DNA of 64,000 nucleotides. It comes from Autumnicola musiva (GTDB lineage Bacteria; Bacteroidota; Bacteroidia; Flavobacteriales; Flavobacteriaceae). Below are positions 46,995 to 56,587 of this stretch, one piece after another. The position numbers and the translations under genes were made by a program. The stretch is taken from assembly GCF_031846585.1 (NCBI RefSeq), contig NZ_JAVRHK010000002.1:464287-528286 (forward strand). Reading direction: 5' to 3'. Each line of letters starts with the position of its first letter. Position 1 is the first letter of the stretch. The notes beneath the pieces are model-generated. The model searched no databases. It worked only from the letters and a program-made list of their open reading frames with translations, and had not been told where the DNA came from.

Positions 46995-48843
46995 ATGCAT
47001 ATCATAGATGTAATTATTATTTTCATTTATATAGTTCTTACTCTGGGAGCTGGTGTCTGGGTTTCCAGGAAGGCTAGCCGCGGGCTTGATTCTTATTTTC
47101 TTGGAGGTAAAAGCATCAAATGGTATTACTTGGGTTTGGGTAATGGCTTAGGAATGTTTGATGTTTCCGTAAAAAGTTTTATGTTTATGTGGATGTGGCC
47201 TATTTGGAACCTGGTGTTTGTTATGATGTTTTTGGCCGTTTGGATTAGGAGATCTAAAGTGATGACCGGTTCGGAATGGATTCTTACCCGGTTTGGTGAT
47301 GGAAAGGCCGGAAGGGGTTCTCATCCTATCGTGGCTGTTTTTGCAGTAGTGGCATCTATTGGTTTTATTGCATATTTTTTTGAAGGAGCAGGAAAATTTA
47401 TGACTGTCATCCTGCCATGGGATTTAAGTCTGAATTTTAATAATAGCACGTTATTGAATTCTGAACAATCCTATGCTCTGCTTGTAATTTTTTTCACCAC
47501 TATTCATACGGTCAAAGGGGGAATGTTTTCCGTAGTGACCACAGAAGTTCTACAATATTTAATTATGGTTTTGGCAGGATTACTGGTAGCCGGCTATACT
47601 TTTTTTGCTTTCACTGATCTTGAAATTGCCAGATTAATACCGGGAGAATGGAAAAATGTGCTTTTTGGCAAAAAATTAACTGGCTTTTGGACCGGTGATT
47701 ATTCAGAATTTAACAGGTTTATTGATACGCAGGGCTATAAAATGTTTGGTGCGTTTATAGGGATGACTCTTTTCAAGGGTTTCTTTGCGAGTATTGCAGG
47801 TCCACCCTTCGAGTGTGATATGCAGCGCATCCTTTCTACAAGAAGCTTGATAGAGGCAGCATATATGAGCGGTTTTACTAATCTTATTTTGTGTATTCCG
47901 CGATATCTGCTTATTGTATTGGGATTGGCTTTCGTAGCACCGGAGATGGCAACTAATAGCGGGGTAACAGGGAATGATCTGGAAGTAGTTCTTCCTAAAG
48001 TGATTAATAATCATCTTCCGATAGGGATCAAAGGTCTTTTACTTGCAGGGTTGCTCGCTGCTTTTATGTCTACTTTTTCAGCATTTGTGAATGCCGGATC
48101 CGCATATATCGCAAATGCTATTTATAAAAAATATTTTAAACCTTCCGCTTCAGATAAACATTATGTGAAAGCTAGCTATCTGGCTTCTTTTGGTGTTGTA
48201 GCACTAGGTGTCTTCATGGGCTTCTTTGCAGAATCAATCAACTCCATTACCCTATGGATCACCAGTGCGTTCTATGTAGTATACATTGCTGCTAATTTCT
48301 TGAAGTGGGTATGGTGGCGATTTAATGGTTGGGGTTATTTCTGGGGAATGCTGGCCGGCCTTTTCTTAACCAGTGTACAATTTATTTTGGACCAGAATAA
48401 GAATAATCTAAATCCTGGTTCTACCTTACATGAAATTTCTGAAATCCCGGCAATTTATCTTTTTTCGATAATCTTTGGTTTCTCACTTCTTGGCAGCCTT
48501 TTGGTAACCTACCTAAGCAAACCAACAGATATAAAGACTCTAAAATCATTTTATACAGTGGTTAGGCCATGGGGTTTCTGGAAGCCAGTGAGGGAGCATA
48601 TCGAGGATAAAAATATACAGAAAATGACATGTTCTGGTTGGATATGTTCAATTGTCGATTGGGATTATCTGGCAGTCCAGTATGATCTTGCTGCCTATTT
48701 ATTTATTTATAAGAGACGATGAAAATTTCGGAATTATATTCCTGGTGTTCATTTTAAGTACAGTTATTTTAAAATTTACCTGGTTGGATAAAGTAAAAAA
48801 TCTTAAAGAAATTAAGAATGAAAAATATACCCTGGCAGGATAG
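46995..48843 (+). CDS. Sodium:solute symporter (SSS/SLC5), C-terminal double frameshift
   Basis: About 616 aa when repaired. The raw frame stops at 48722. Thirteen to fifteen membrane helices are visible, with SSS features such as RKASRGLDSYFLGGKSIKWYYLGLGNGLGMFD, MTGSEWILTRFG and AAFMSTFSAFVNAGSAYIANAIYKKYF. Two lesions near the end spoil the last helix: with one extra A in the A-run at 48621-48624 the text reads KNDMFWLDMFNC, and with one extra T near 48655 it continues SIGIIWQSSMILLPIYLFIRDDENFG to 48843. It sits beside the GH130 gene and overlaps its start, so it probably imports the disaccharide the phosphorylase uses. Confidence 0.85.
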
Positions 48844-49786
48844 TCCTGAGAACTGTAAGGATGTTTTATGGCGCCATGCCAGCAATCCGATAATCGACAG
48901 GTACGCAATACCCAGTTCTAATAGTATTTTTAACAGTGCGGTTGTACCCTTCAAGGATGGATTTGCCGGAGTTTTTCGTTGCGATAACAAAGCGGTACAA
49001 ATGAATATATTTGCCGGCTTTAGTAAGGATGGGATCAATTGGGATATTAACCACGAGCCGATAAAAATGCAGCCTGGTAATACTCAAATGATCGAATCAG
49101 ACTATAAATATGATCCCCGGGTCACTTTTATAGAAGACCGCTATTGGATTACTTGGTGCAATGGTTATCATGGTCCAACGATTGGTATTGGCTACACTTT
49201 CGACTTTGAAGAATTTTTTCAGTGCGAAAATGCCTTTTTGCCCTTTAACAGGAATGGAGTTCTCTTTCCGAAAAGAATTAATGGAAAATATGCCTTGCTC
49301 AGCCGACCAAGTGATAACGGCCATACTCCTTTTGGTGATATTTATATAAGTTACAGTCCAGATATGAAATACTGGGGCGAGCATCGCTGTGTGATGAAGG
49401 TTGCCCCTTTCGAACAGAGTGCGTGGCAATGCACTAAAATAGGGGCTGGCCCTGTACCAATTTTAACTGCAGAAGGTTGGTTGCTTTTTTATCACGGGGT
49501 CATCGCTACCTGCAATGGTTTCAGGTATTCTATAGGGGCAGCAATTTTAGAAGAAAATGAACCCGATAAAGTCAAATTCCGTTCAAAGCCTTATCTCCTT
49601 GCACCGGCAAAATTATATGAGCTCACCGGTGATGTTCCCAATGTTCTCTTTCCCTGCGCAGCTTTGCATTCAATAGAAGAAGATAGACTTGCTCTTTATT
49701 ATGGTGCTGCAGATACAGTGACCGGAGTAGCCTACGGAAGAATCAGCGAAGTTCTTGAATACGTAAAACAAAACACTTTAAAATGA
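48818..49786 (+). CDS. GH130 beta-1,4-mannosyl phosphorylase, probably Man-GlcNAc specific
   Basis: 322 aa, cytosolic (no signal peptide). The five-bladed beta-propeller fold is suggested by repeated motifs. Key parts are NPIIDRYAIPSSNSIFNSAVV, YKYDPRVTFIEDRYW with predicted acid Asp99, and GAGPVPILTAEGWLLFYHG. GH130 enzymes cleave terminal beta-mannose with phosphate, giving mannose-1-phosphate. In this context (N-glycan exo-enzymes outside, symporter beside it) the substrate is most likely Man-beta-1,4-GlcNAc, which would give Man-1-P and GlcNAc. Subfamily assignment is by context and not by alignment. The stop overlaps the next ATG by 4 bases (ATGA). Confidence 0.88.
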   Translation: MKNIPWQDSPENCKDVLWRHASNPIIDRYAIPSSNSIFNSAVVPFKDGFAGVFRCDNKAVQMNIFAGFSKDGINWDINHEPIKMQPGNTQMIESDYKYDPRVTFIEDRYWITWCNGYHGPTIGIGYTFDFEEFFQCENAFLPFNRNGVLFPKRINGKYALLSRPSDNGHTPFGDIYISYSPDMKYWGEHRCVMKVAPFEQSAWQCTKIGAGPVPILTAEGWLLFYHGVIATCNGFRYSIGAAILEENEPDKVKFRSKPYLLAPAKLYELTGDVPNVLFPCAALHSIEEDRLALYYGAADTVTGVAYGRISEVLEYVKQNTLK

Positions 49787-50856
49787 GATTTCCATTCTTA
49801 TTTTTTTTAATTCTCGCCAGCTATTCACTCATGGCTCAAACGCCCAGGAGTTACGCTGCTTATAAGACCCTATCCGAAATTGTAATTGACGGTAGGGCCG
49901 ATGAAGAGGATTGGATTGATACTAGATGGACGGAAGAATTTACAGACATTGAAGGGGATAAAAAAACAAAGTTTAGTACCAGAGTCAAAATGCTCTGGGA
50001 CGAGGATTATTTCTATATCTATGCAAGAATGGAAGAACCACATATTTGGGCAACATTAAAGCAAAGGGATACTGTAATTTTCTATAACAATGATTTCGAA
50101 GTTTTTTTAGATCCCGATGGTGATTCACAAAAATATATGGAACTGGAGATGAACGCTCTTAATACGGTTTGGGATTTAATGCTGGTGGAAGCATATCGCG
50201 AAGGTGGACACGCCGTAGATAGCTGGAATATTAATGGACTCAAAACAGGAGTTAATATTAAAGGTTCCCTCAATAACCCTGAGGATGAGGATATATTCTG
50301 GGAAGTTGAAATCGCCATGCCTTGGGAGGTGCTTACCGAAGCTTCGGAAACAGGGGAAATCCCGGTTAATGACTTCTGGCGTGTTAATTTTTCACGTGTT
50401 AATTGGGATCACAGTTTAAAGAATAATCGATATTTCAGAAAACAGGATGAAAATGGCAATTATCTTCCTGAATATAACTGGGTCTGGTCGCCGCAGGGTG
50501 TAATAAATATGCATGAGCCGGAGCATTGGGGCTATGTTTACTTCAGTGATGTGCCACCTTCTGAAGAGATAGTTTTCGAAATACCAAAGGATGAAGCCAT
50601 TCGCTGGAAAATGTATGAATTATACCGGGCACAGAAATCTTATTTTAAAAGGGATGGTGAATGGGCAACTTCTGTAGCTGAATTAACTGGATTACCCATA
50701 TGGGTTGAAGGTAAAAGAGTTGAATTTCAAATTGAAAAGCATTCTGCAGGATATAATATAATTGTAGAAAGCCCTTTTTCTGGAAATAAGTATTTGATTA
50801 AAGAAAATGGGGATTTTATGGATATAACGAAAACTAAAGAAATCGTAAATGACTAA
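49783..50856 (+). CDS. CBM9-like carbohydrate-binding protein, secreted
   Basis: 357 aa with a signal peptide (FLILASYSLMAQ). The first two thirds show the family-9-like carbohydrate-binding domain seen in Bacteroidota: IVIDGRADEEDWIDTRWTEEFTDIEG, KMLWDEDYFYIYARMEEPHIWATL, YNNDFEVFLDPDGDSQKYMELEMNALNTVWDLML, and DIFWEVEIAMPWEVL. A C-terminal beta-rich tail follows. No catalytic residues are recognisable, so binding of glycan at the outer surface or in the periplasm is the likely role. It overlaps GH130 upstream and the next gene downstream, so it is tightly in the operon. Confidence 0.8.
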   Translation: MRFPFLFFLILASYSLMAQTPRSYAAYKTLSEIVIDGRADEEDWIDTRWTEEFTDIEGDKKTKFSTRVKMLWDEDYFYIYARMEEPHIWATLKQRDTVIFYNNDFEVFLDPDGDSQKYMELEMNALNTVWDLMLVEAYREGGHAVDSWNINGLKTGVNIKGSLNNPEDEDIFWEVEIAMPWEVLTEASETGEIPVNDFWRVNFSRVNWDHSLKNNRYFRKQDENGNYLPEYNWVWSPQGVINMHEPEHWGYVYFSDVPPSEEIVFEIPKDEAIRWKMYELYRAQKSYFKRDGEWATSVAELTGLPIWVEGKRVEFQIEKHSAGYNIIVESPFSGNKYLIKENGDFMDITKTKEIVND

Positions 50857-50863
50857 AAGTATT

Positions 50864-51982
50864 ATGAAATATAAATTGATTTTTATTTTATGCTGGTTTT
50901 ACCTTTTTTGCTCCTGTAAAAAGGAAGCTAATTCGGTTGAACAAAATCTTGATAGGGATGTAGCCCGGGAAACATCGAACGAGTCCAATTTTAAATACTG
51001 GACTTGGATCACCGCAGATACAAAAAGATCTGATTTATCTTATACCCAGGAATTCAGAAAGTATAAGGATAATGGGCTGGATGCGGTCCTTATCAACACC
51101 AATACCGATCCAGAACTTCTGTCTAGGTTAACCCCCCTGGCTAAAGATGAAGGCCTGGAAGTCCACGCTTGGATTATGGCTATGAACCGGCCGGGAGATA
51201 CTATTGCATTACAGCACCCGGACTGGTATCAGGTAAACAGAAACGGAGAATCCTGTTTCGACCACCGTCCATATGTAGATTATTATCAGTGGCTTTGTCC
51301 TACAAGGGAAGCTTCGAGGAACCATGTTTTAAATCTTGTTGAAGGACTCTCGAAAGTGGAGGGTATAAAAACCGTTCATCTGGATTATATAAGATTTCCG
51401 GATATTTTCCTGCCTATTGGGTTACTGCCAAAATATAAACTCGAGCAAAATACGGAGCTTCCTCAGTTCGATTACTGTTACTGCGATGTTTGTGTGGCCG
51501 AATTTGAAAAAAATCATCATAAAAATCCGCGACAGATGGAACATCCTGAACTGGATATAGAATGGAAACAGTTCCGCTTGAATAAAATAAGGGGTGTTGT
51601 GAACGATTCGTATAAAATTGTTCATGAGAACGGAAAGAATATGAGCGCAGCGGTTTTTCCATATCCTGAAATGGCAGATCATATGGTACGTCAACGCTGG
51701 GATAAATGGGATATCGATATGGTCCTCCCAATGATCTATAACAATTTTTATAATGAAGAACTGGAATGGATAGGTTTTGCCACCAGGCAAGGGGTAGAAG
51801 ATTTAAAAGCCAAAGATGTAGAACTGCATACTGGAGTTTATATACCTGAAATGTCTCCCGAAGAACTTCTGGAAGCAATAAATCAGGCAAAAAATAATGG
51901 AGCCAGAGGTGTTTCATTCTTTGATGGCGGTGCCTTTACAGATGAGAAATTAAAAGTTGTACGATATTCAAAAACTAAATAA
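50864..51982 (+). CDS. GHL10-like putative glycoside hydrolase lipoprotein
   Basis: About 372 aa from the ATG at 50864, which opens a lipoprotein signal (FYLFCSCKKE). A less likely ATG lies at 50849, overlapping the CBM9 stop. The TIM-barrel-like protein carries HLDYIRFPDIF (about residue 175), the hallmark of the glycosyl hydrolase-like 10 group and relatives, a CYCDVCVAEF cysteine cluster and VLPMIYNNFYNEEL near 290. No member of this group has a safely transferable activity. In the PUL it could supply an activity not otherwise seen here, such as cleavage of the chitobiose core or a rare linkage, but this is inference. Confidence 0.65.
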   Translation: MKYKLIFILCWFYLFCSCKKEANSVEQNLDRDVARETSNESNFKYWTWITADTKRSDLSYTQEFRKYKDNGLDAVLINTNTDPELLSRLTPLAKDEGLEVHAWIMAMNRPGDTIALQHPDWYQVNRNGESCFDHRPYVDYYQWLCPTREASRNHVLNLVEGLSKVEGIKTVHLDYIRFPDIFLPIGLLPKYKLEQNTELPQFDYCYCDVCVAEFEKNHHKNPRQMEHPELDIEWKQFRLNKIRGVVNDSYKIVHENGKNMSAAVFPYPEMADHMVRQRWDKWDIDMVLPMIYNNFYNEELEWIGFATRQGVEDLKAKDVELHTGVYIPEMSPEELLEAINQAKNNGARGVSFFDGGAFTDEKLKVVRYSKTK

Positions 51983-51983
51983 A

Positions 51984-54326
51984 ATGAAAAGTATTTGTAA
52001 TAAATTAAGATTCAGAATCGGAATATTGGTTCTATTATCAGCCATTTTCATGCAGGGTTGTGAAGAAACCGAAAGAAGATCTTTTACTGAAGATGACTTG
52101 GTCCTTATCCCAAAGCCTAAAAATTTGGAATTAAGAGAAGGAAGCTTCAGCGTAAATTCAGAAACTAAATTGGTACTTGCCGAGGATAGTCTGCAAATAA
52201 TAACACCAATAATCACTGATCTTTTTGACCAGGCTGCAGGTTTTCAATTGCAAACTGTTAAAGAAACTCCGGAGGAGAATTTTATTCAGTTAAAGTTCAA
52301 TTCAAAACTTGGTAATGAGGCCTATAATCTTGATGTTTCTAATGATCAGGTAATTCTTGAATCGGGTTCCCACCTTGGTTTTGTATATGGTCTGGAAACT
52401 ATCCGGCAGTTGCTCCCTAAGGAGATAGAAAGTCAGTCATTTGTGGATAATACAAACTGGCTTATTCCTAATGTTTCCATTTCAGATGTTCCGCAATATA
52501 GCTGGAGAGGTAACATGCTGGACGTTTCGAGGCATTTTTTCGATAAAGAATATATAAAAAAACACCTTGATCGTATGGCTTTCTTAAAGCTGAATACTTT
52601 TCACTTCCATCTTATTGACGATCAAGGTTGGAGAATCGAAATTAAAAAGTATCCAAAGCTTACTGAAGTCGGAGCTTTCCGGGTAGACCAGGAAGACAAG
52701 CACTGGAATGCCAGAGCTGAAAATGATTCGAATGCCGAGGCCACTTTTGGAGGCTTTTATACACAGGAAGAGATAAAAGAAATTGTGGCTTATGCAAGCG
52801 ATTTGGGTATTCGGGTTGTACCAGAAATAGAAATGCCAGCGCACGTAATGAGTGCCATAGCAGCTTATCCTTGGTTATCATGTACGGGTGAAGCTATTGC
52901 GGTCCCTTCGGGGGGCGTCTGGCCTATTACCAGTATTTACTGCCCTGGGAAGGAAACAACTTTTGAATTTCTGGAAGATGTGCTTACTGAAGTAATCCCT
53001 CTTTTTCCGGGGGAATATATTCACGTGGGTGGTGACGAAGCCACCAAAACAAATTGGGAAAGTTGTCCCGATTGCCAACGTAGAATCCGTGAAGAGGGGC
53101 TTTCCGGGGTTGAAGAATTACAAGGCTATTTTATGCAGCGAATGGAGAATTTTCTTGCGGAAAATGACAGAACCCTGATTGGCTGGGATGAAATTCTGGA
53201 AGGAGGATTGCCTGAAGAAGCCACCGTAATGAGCTGGCGCGGTTTTGAAGGAGGCTGGGAGGCTTCCAAAGAGGGGCATGATGTGGTGATGACTCCAACT
53301 AGTCATATGTACTTTGATTATTATCAGGGTAATCCAGATAATGAGCCTATTGCATTTAATGCCTTTACACCGCTGAGCCAGGTTTATAAATTCAGACCTG
53401 TTTTGGATTCCATGAGCACAGCACAAAAAGAACACATTTTAGGGGGGCAGGCTAATTTATGGGCCGAATATATTCCTACAGAAGAGCAATCAGAATATAT
53501 GCTATTTCCCAGACTAACAGCTCTTTCTGAAGTAGTCTGGACTCCTGAAGAGAAATTAGACTGGAATGCTTATGCGAGAAGGGTTCAAAAGATGATGGAG
53601 CGTTTTGATATTATGGGGATCAATTATGCAAAAAGCGCTTATGCTATTACCCCCTCTTCTAAAATCAATCTCGATTCAAAAAGTATTGAAATAACCATGG
53701 AAGCGGAATTTCCCGATCAGCAAATCCGTTATGCGCTGAATGAGGAATTAAATAACAATTCTCCTGTTTACGAAAATCCAATATCTCTGGATACCTCTGC
53801 TATTCTAAAAGCGGCAGTATTTAAGAATGGTCAACCTATGGGAACTAAATTGGAAAAAGAATTTGTATTCCATAAAGGTGTAGCCTCTGAGGTTGATTAC
53901 AAAAATGAATTTAGTGACCGTTATAAAGGAAGCGGAGAAACTACACTGGTAGATGTTTTAAGGGGAAGTAAAAATTTTCATGACGGTCGCTGGCAGGGTT
54001 GGATTAGAAGGCCAGCAGTGGTGACTTTAGATCTAGAAGAAAATAAGTCAGTTCAGGACATAAAAGTAGGCACCATAGAACACCAGGGAGCCGGAATCTA
54101 TTTTCCGCAGAATATTATTGTAGAAGTTTCCACGGACAATTCTGATTTTAGAAAGGTGGGCGAAATGGATATTGATTTCGAGAATAATCCAGAATCCCTT
54201 ATTAAAGATTTTTCCGTAGACTTTGAAGAACAGGAAGCTCGATACATCAGAGTTAGCGTTGAACCTCGAAGCTTCTCCGGGCGCAGGGGTTCCTGGCTAT
54301 TTATTGATGAGATATTAGTAAACTAG
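51984..54326 (+). CDS. GH20 beta-N-acetylhexosaminidase lipoprotein
   Basis: About 780 aa from the ATG at 51984 (1 base after the preceding stop). Cys26 in FMQGCEET is the probable lipid anchor. Domains: GH20b (about 40-165, IPKPKNLELREGSF), catalytic barrel (about 170-510) with LNTFHFHLIDDQGWRIEI, MPAHVMSAIAAYPWL, and the catalytic pair Asp351-Glu352 in HVGGDEATKTNW. A chitobiase-type C-terminal beta domain and a discoidin-like domain (VTLDLEENKSVQDIKVG) follow. Substrate-assisted catalysis would remove terminal GlcNAc or GalNAc from N-glycan antennae. Confidence 0.93.
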   Translation: MKSICNKLRFRIGILVLLSAIFMQGCEETERRSFTEDDLVLIPKPKNLELREGSFSVNSETKLVLAEDSLQIITPIITDLFDQAAGFQLQTVKETPEENFIQLKFNSKLGNEAYNLDVSNDQVILESGSHLGFVYGLETIRQLLPKEIESQSFVDNTNWLIPNVSISDVPQYSWRGNMLDVSRHFFDKEYIKKHLDRMAFLKLNTFHFHLIDDQGWRIEIKKYPKLTEVGAFRVDQEDKHWNARAENDSNAEATFGGFYTQEEIKEIVAYASDLGIRVVPEIEMPAHVMSAIAAYPWLSCTGEAIAVPSGGVWPITSIYCPGKETTFEFLEDVLTEVIPLFPGEYIHVGGDEATKTNWESCPDCQRRIREEGLSGVEELQGYFMQRMENFLAENDRTLIGWDEILEGGLPEEATVMSWRGFEGGWEASKEGHDVVMTPTSHMYFDYYQGNPDNEPIAFNAFTPLSQVYKFRPVLDSMSTAQKEHILGGQANLWAEYIPTEEQSEYMLFPRLTALSEVVWTPEEKLDWNAYARRVQKMMERFDIMGINYAKSAYAITPSSKINLDSKSIEITMEAEFPDQQIRYALNEELNNNSPVYENPISLDTSAILKAAVFKNGQPMGTKLEKEFVFHKGVASEVDYKNEFSDRYKGSGETTLVDVLRGSKNFHDGRWQGWIRRPAVVTLDLEENKSVQDIKVGTIEHQGAGIYFPQNIIVEVSTDNSDFRKVGEMDIDFENNPESLIKDFSVDFEEQEARYIRVSVEPRSFSGRRGSWLFIDEILVN

Positions 54327-54328
54327 AT

Positions 54329-56587
54329 ATGACAAGTTTAAAAAATACATCTTTATTTTTCGTTATGCTTTTTGCAATTAATATTGTAAAAGGCCAGGAG
54401 GAGATGCAATTATTAGACTATGTAAACCCATTCATCGGGACTTCCAATTTTGGCGCAACCAATCCCGGAGCGATAGCCCCCAGAGGAATGGCAAGTGTTT
54501 CCCCGTTTAACGTGGCCGGAGCAGAGAATAAATTGGAAAAAGACAGCCGATGGCTTTCCAATCCCTACGTACATGAAAATACGTTTTTGACCGGCTTTAG
54601 CCATGTGAATATGAGTGGCGTGGGATGTCCTGAACTGGGAGTTATTGTTAGCATACCAACAACCGGAGAACTGGAAACAAATCATTTAAAATATGGAACC
54701 ACCTATTCTGAAGAAACGGCCGAAGCAGGTTATTATTCTGCACAATTAGATAAATATAAAGTAAAAGCAGAAGCTACTGCAAGTACCAGAGTAGGGGTTA
54801 GCCGCTATTCTTTTCCGGCCGGAAAATCCAATATTCTATTAAACCTGGGTTTAGGTTTAACCAATGAGCAGGGAGCGATGGTTCATGTGGTTTCTCCTAC
54901 AGAGATTGAAGGGATGCGAATGGTGGGTAGTTTTTGCTACAATAATCCTGAGGCTGCTTATCCGGTATATTTTGTGGCAAAATTCTCTAAACCTGCCGAT
55001 GAATTTGGGGTATGGAAAACACCTTATAAATACAACGGCCTAGAATCCCAATGGATGCATTACAACGGTGAAACCCGTATCAAAAAAGGATTCACTCGGG
55101 AAGTGGTTGGCGATAGTATAGGAGCCTATATGACCTACAATTTTAAAAAGCCACAACAGGTGGAGATGAAAATCGGTATTTCTTATGTGAGTTTGGAAAA
55201 TGCAAAGGAGAATCTGGAAAAGGAAGTCGGGAATTCTAATTTCGAATCGGTTTACGCGAACACCAGAAAAGCATGGAATGAAAAATTACAGGTTGTCGAA
55301 ATTGAAGGCGGAAATAAAGATGAAAAAACAATTTTTTATACCGCCCTTTTCCATACGCAGATCCATCCCAATATCCTGAACGACATTAACGGGGAATATC
55401 CTGAAGTAGGGACTGGCAAGATCGGTAGAACTGAAGGTACCCGCTACACCACTTTTTCACTTTGGGATACTTACCGGAATTATCATCAGCTAATGAGCCT
55501 GCTTTATCCCGAAGAGCAGCTGGAAATGGCAAACTCCATGCTGGACATGTATAAAGAAAACGGATGGCTGCCTAAATGGGAATTAAATTCAACTGAAACC
55601 TTTACTATGGTTGGGGACCCAGCTGCGATAGTGTTCGCTGATACTTATTTGCGAGGTCTTACAGATTTTGATGTCCAAACTGCTTATGAAGCGATGCTTA
55701 AAAGCGCTCTGAATACTGTTTCCAATCCGTTGCGGCCAGGTTTAATACAATATATTGAAAAAGGTTATATTGGAGTTGACAGTCATGTGAAGGGACCAGT
55801 CTCTGTGACGCAGGAGTATAATATCGCAGATTACGCCATTGCTCAGATGGCTAATGAACTCGGTAAAAATGAAGATTATCAGAAATTTTCAGAGCGTTCT
55901 ACTTCCTATAAAAACCTGTATAATCCGGAAACTGGATTTTTACAACCAAAAAATACTGACGGAACCTGGTTTTCAGAATTCGATCCGCTTGCAGGAACTA
56001 ATTTTGCCAGTAATCCCGGCTACATCGAAGGTAATGCCTGGCAATATCTTTTTATGGTTCCGCATGATATTGAAGGTTTAAAAGAAGAGATGGGCGGAAA
56101 TTCGAAATTTGAAGCCAGGCTTGATGAGTTATTTGAAAAGGATCAATTCGATATGGCAAATGAACCTGATTTTGCGTACGGCTATCTGTACAATTTTATT
56201 CCAGGTAAAGAATATAAAGCTTCAGCAAAAATTAATGAATTAATTCATCAATATTATAAAAATGCTCCTGAGGGAATTCCGGGAAATGACGATACTGGTA
56301 CCATGAGTGCATGGGTGATTTATTCCATGATGGGTTTCTATCCCATAACTCCTGCAAAACCGGTGTATACTATTGTTGCTCCAACTTTTGAAAAAGTTAA
56401 GCTAAACCTAGATCCAAGATTTTATAACAAGACTCATCTGATCATTGAAAAAATAGGAAATGGGAATGCGATAAAATCCATGGAATTAAAAGGTGAAGAA
56501 ATCAACAACTATACAATCCAGCAAGACCCGCTTTTGCTCGGCGAGAATTTAATTATTCAAACCTATAAAACAAATGAAAATGAATAA
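54329..56587 (+). CDS. GH92 alpha-mannosidase (second copy), secreted
   Basis: 752 aa. A classical signal peptide (IVKGQ) without a lipobox suggests a periplasmic enzyme, in contrast to the first GH92 lipoprotein. The GH92 opening (VNPFIGTSNFGATNPGAIAPRGMASVSP) and the catalytic-domain motifs FSLWDTYRNYHQLMSLLYP, ETFTMVGDPAAIVFADTYLRG, EGNAWQYLFMVPHD, NEPDFAYGYLYNF and GNDDTGTMSAWVIYSMMGFYP are present. The two GH92 copies differ enough to suggest different linkage preference (for example alpha-1,2/1,3 versus alpha-1,6). It overlaps the next gene by 14 bases. Confidence 0.93.
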   Translation: MTSLKNTSLFFVMLFAINIVKGQEEMQLLDYVNPFIGTSNFGATNPGAIAPRGMASVSPFNVAGAENKLEKDSRWLSNPYVHENTFLTGFSHVNMSGVGCPELGVIVSIPTTGELETNHLKYGTTYSEETAEAGYYSAQLDKYKVKAEATASTRVGVSRYSFPAGKSNILLNLGLGLTNEQGAMVHVVSPTEIEGMRMVGSFCYNNPEAAYPVYFVAKFSKPADEFGVWKTPYKYNGLESQWMHYNGETRIKKGFTREVVGDSIGAYMTYNFKKPQQVEMKIGISYVSLENAKENLEKEVGNSNFESVYANTRKAWNEKLQVVEIEGGNKDEKTIFYTALFHTQIHPNILNDINGEYPEVGTGKIGRTEGTRYTTFSLWDTYRNYHQLMSLLYPEEQLEMANSMLDMYKENGWLPKWELNSTETFTMVGDPAAIVFADTYLRGLTDFDVQTAYEAMLKSALNTVSNPLRPGLIQYIEKGYIGVDSHVKGPVSVTQEYNIADYAIAQMANELGKNEDYQKFSERSTSYKNLYNPETGFLQPKNTDGTWFSEFDPLAGTNFASNPGYIEGNAWQYLFMVPHDIEGLKEEMGGNSKFEARLDELFEKDQFDMANEPDFAYGYLYNFIPGKEYKASAKINELIHQYYKNAPEGIPGNDDTGTMSAWVIYSMMGFYPITPAKPVYTIVAPTFEKVKLNLDPRFYNKTHLIIEKIGNGNAIKSMELKGEEINNYTIQQDPLLLGENLIIQTYKTNENE

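Noticed and set aside
51414..51917. 167-aa minus-strand ORF
   Set aside because: Antisense to the GHL10-like gene, with no recognisable motif. Treated as a shadow.
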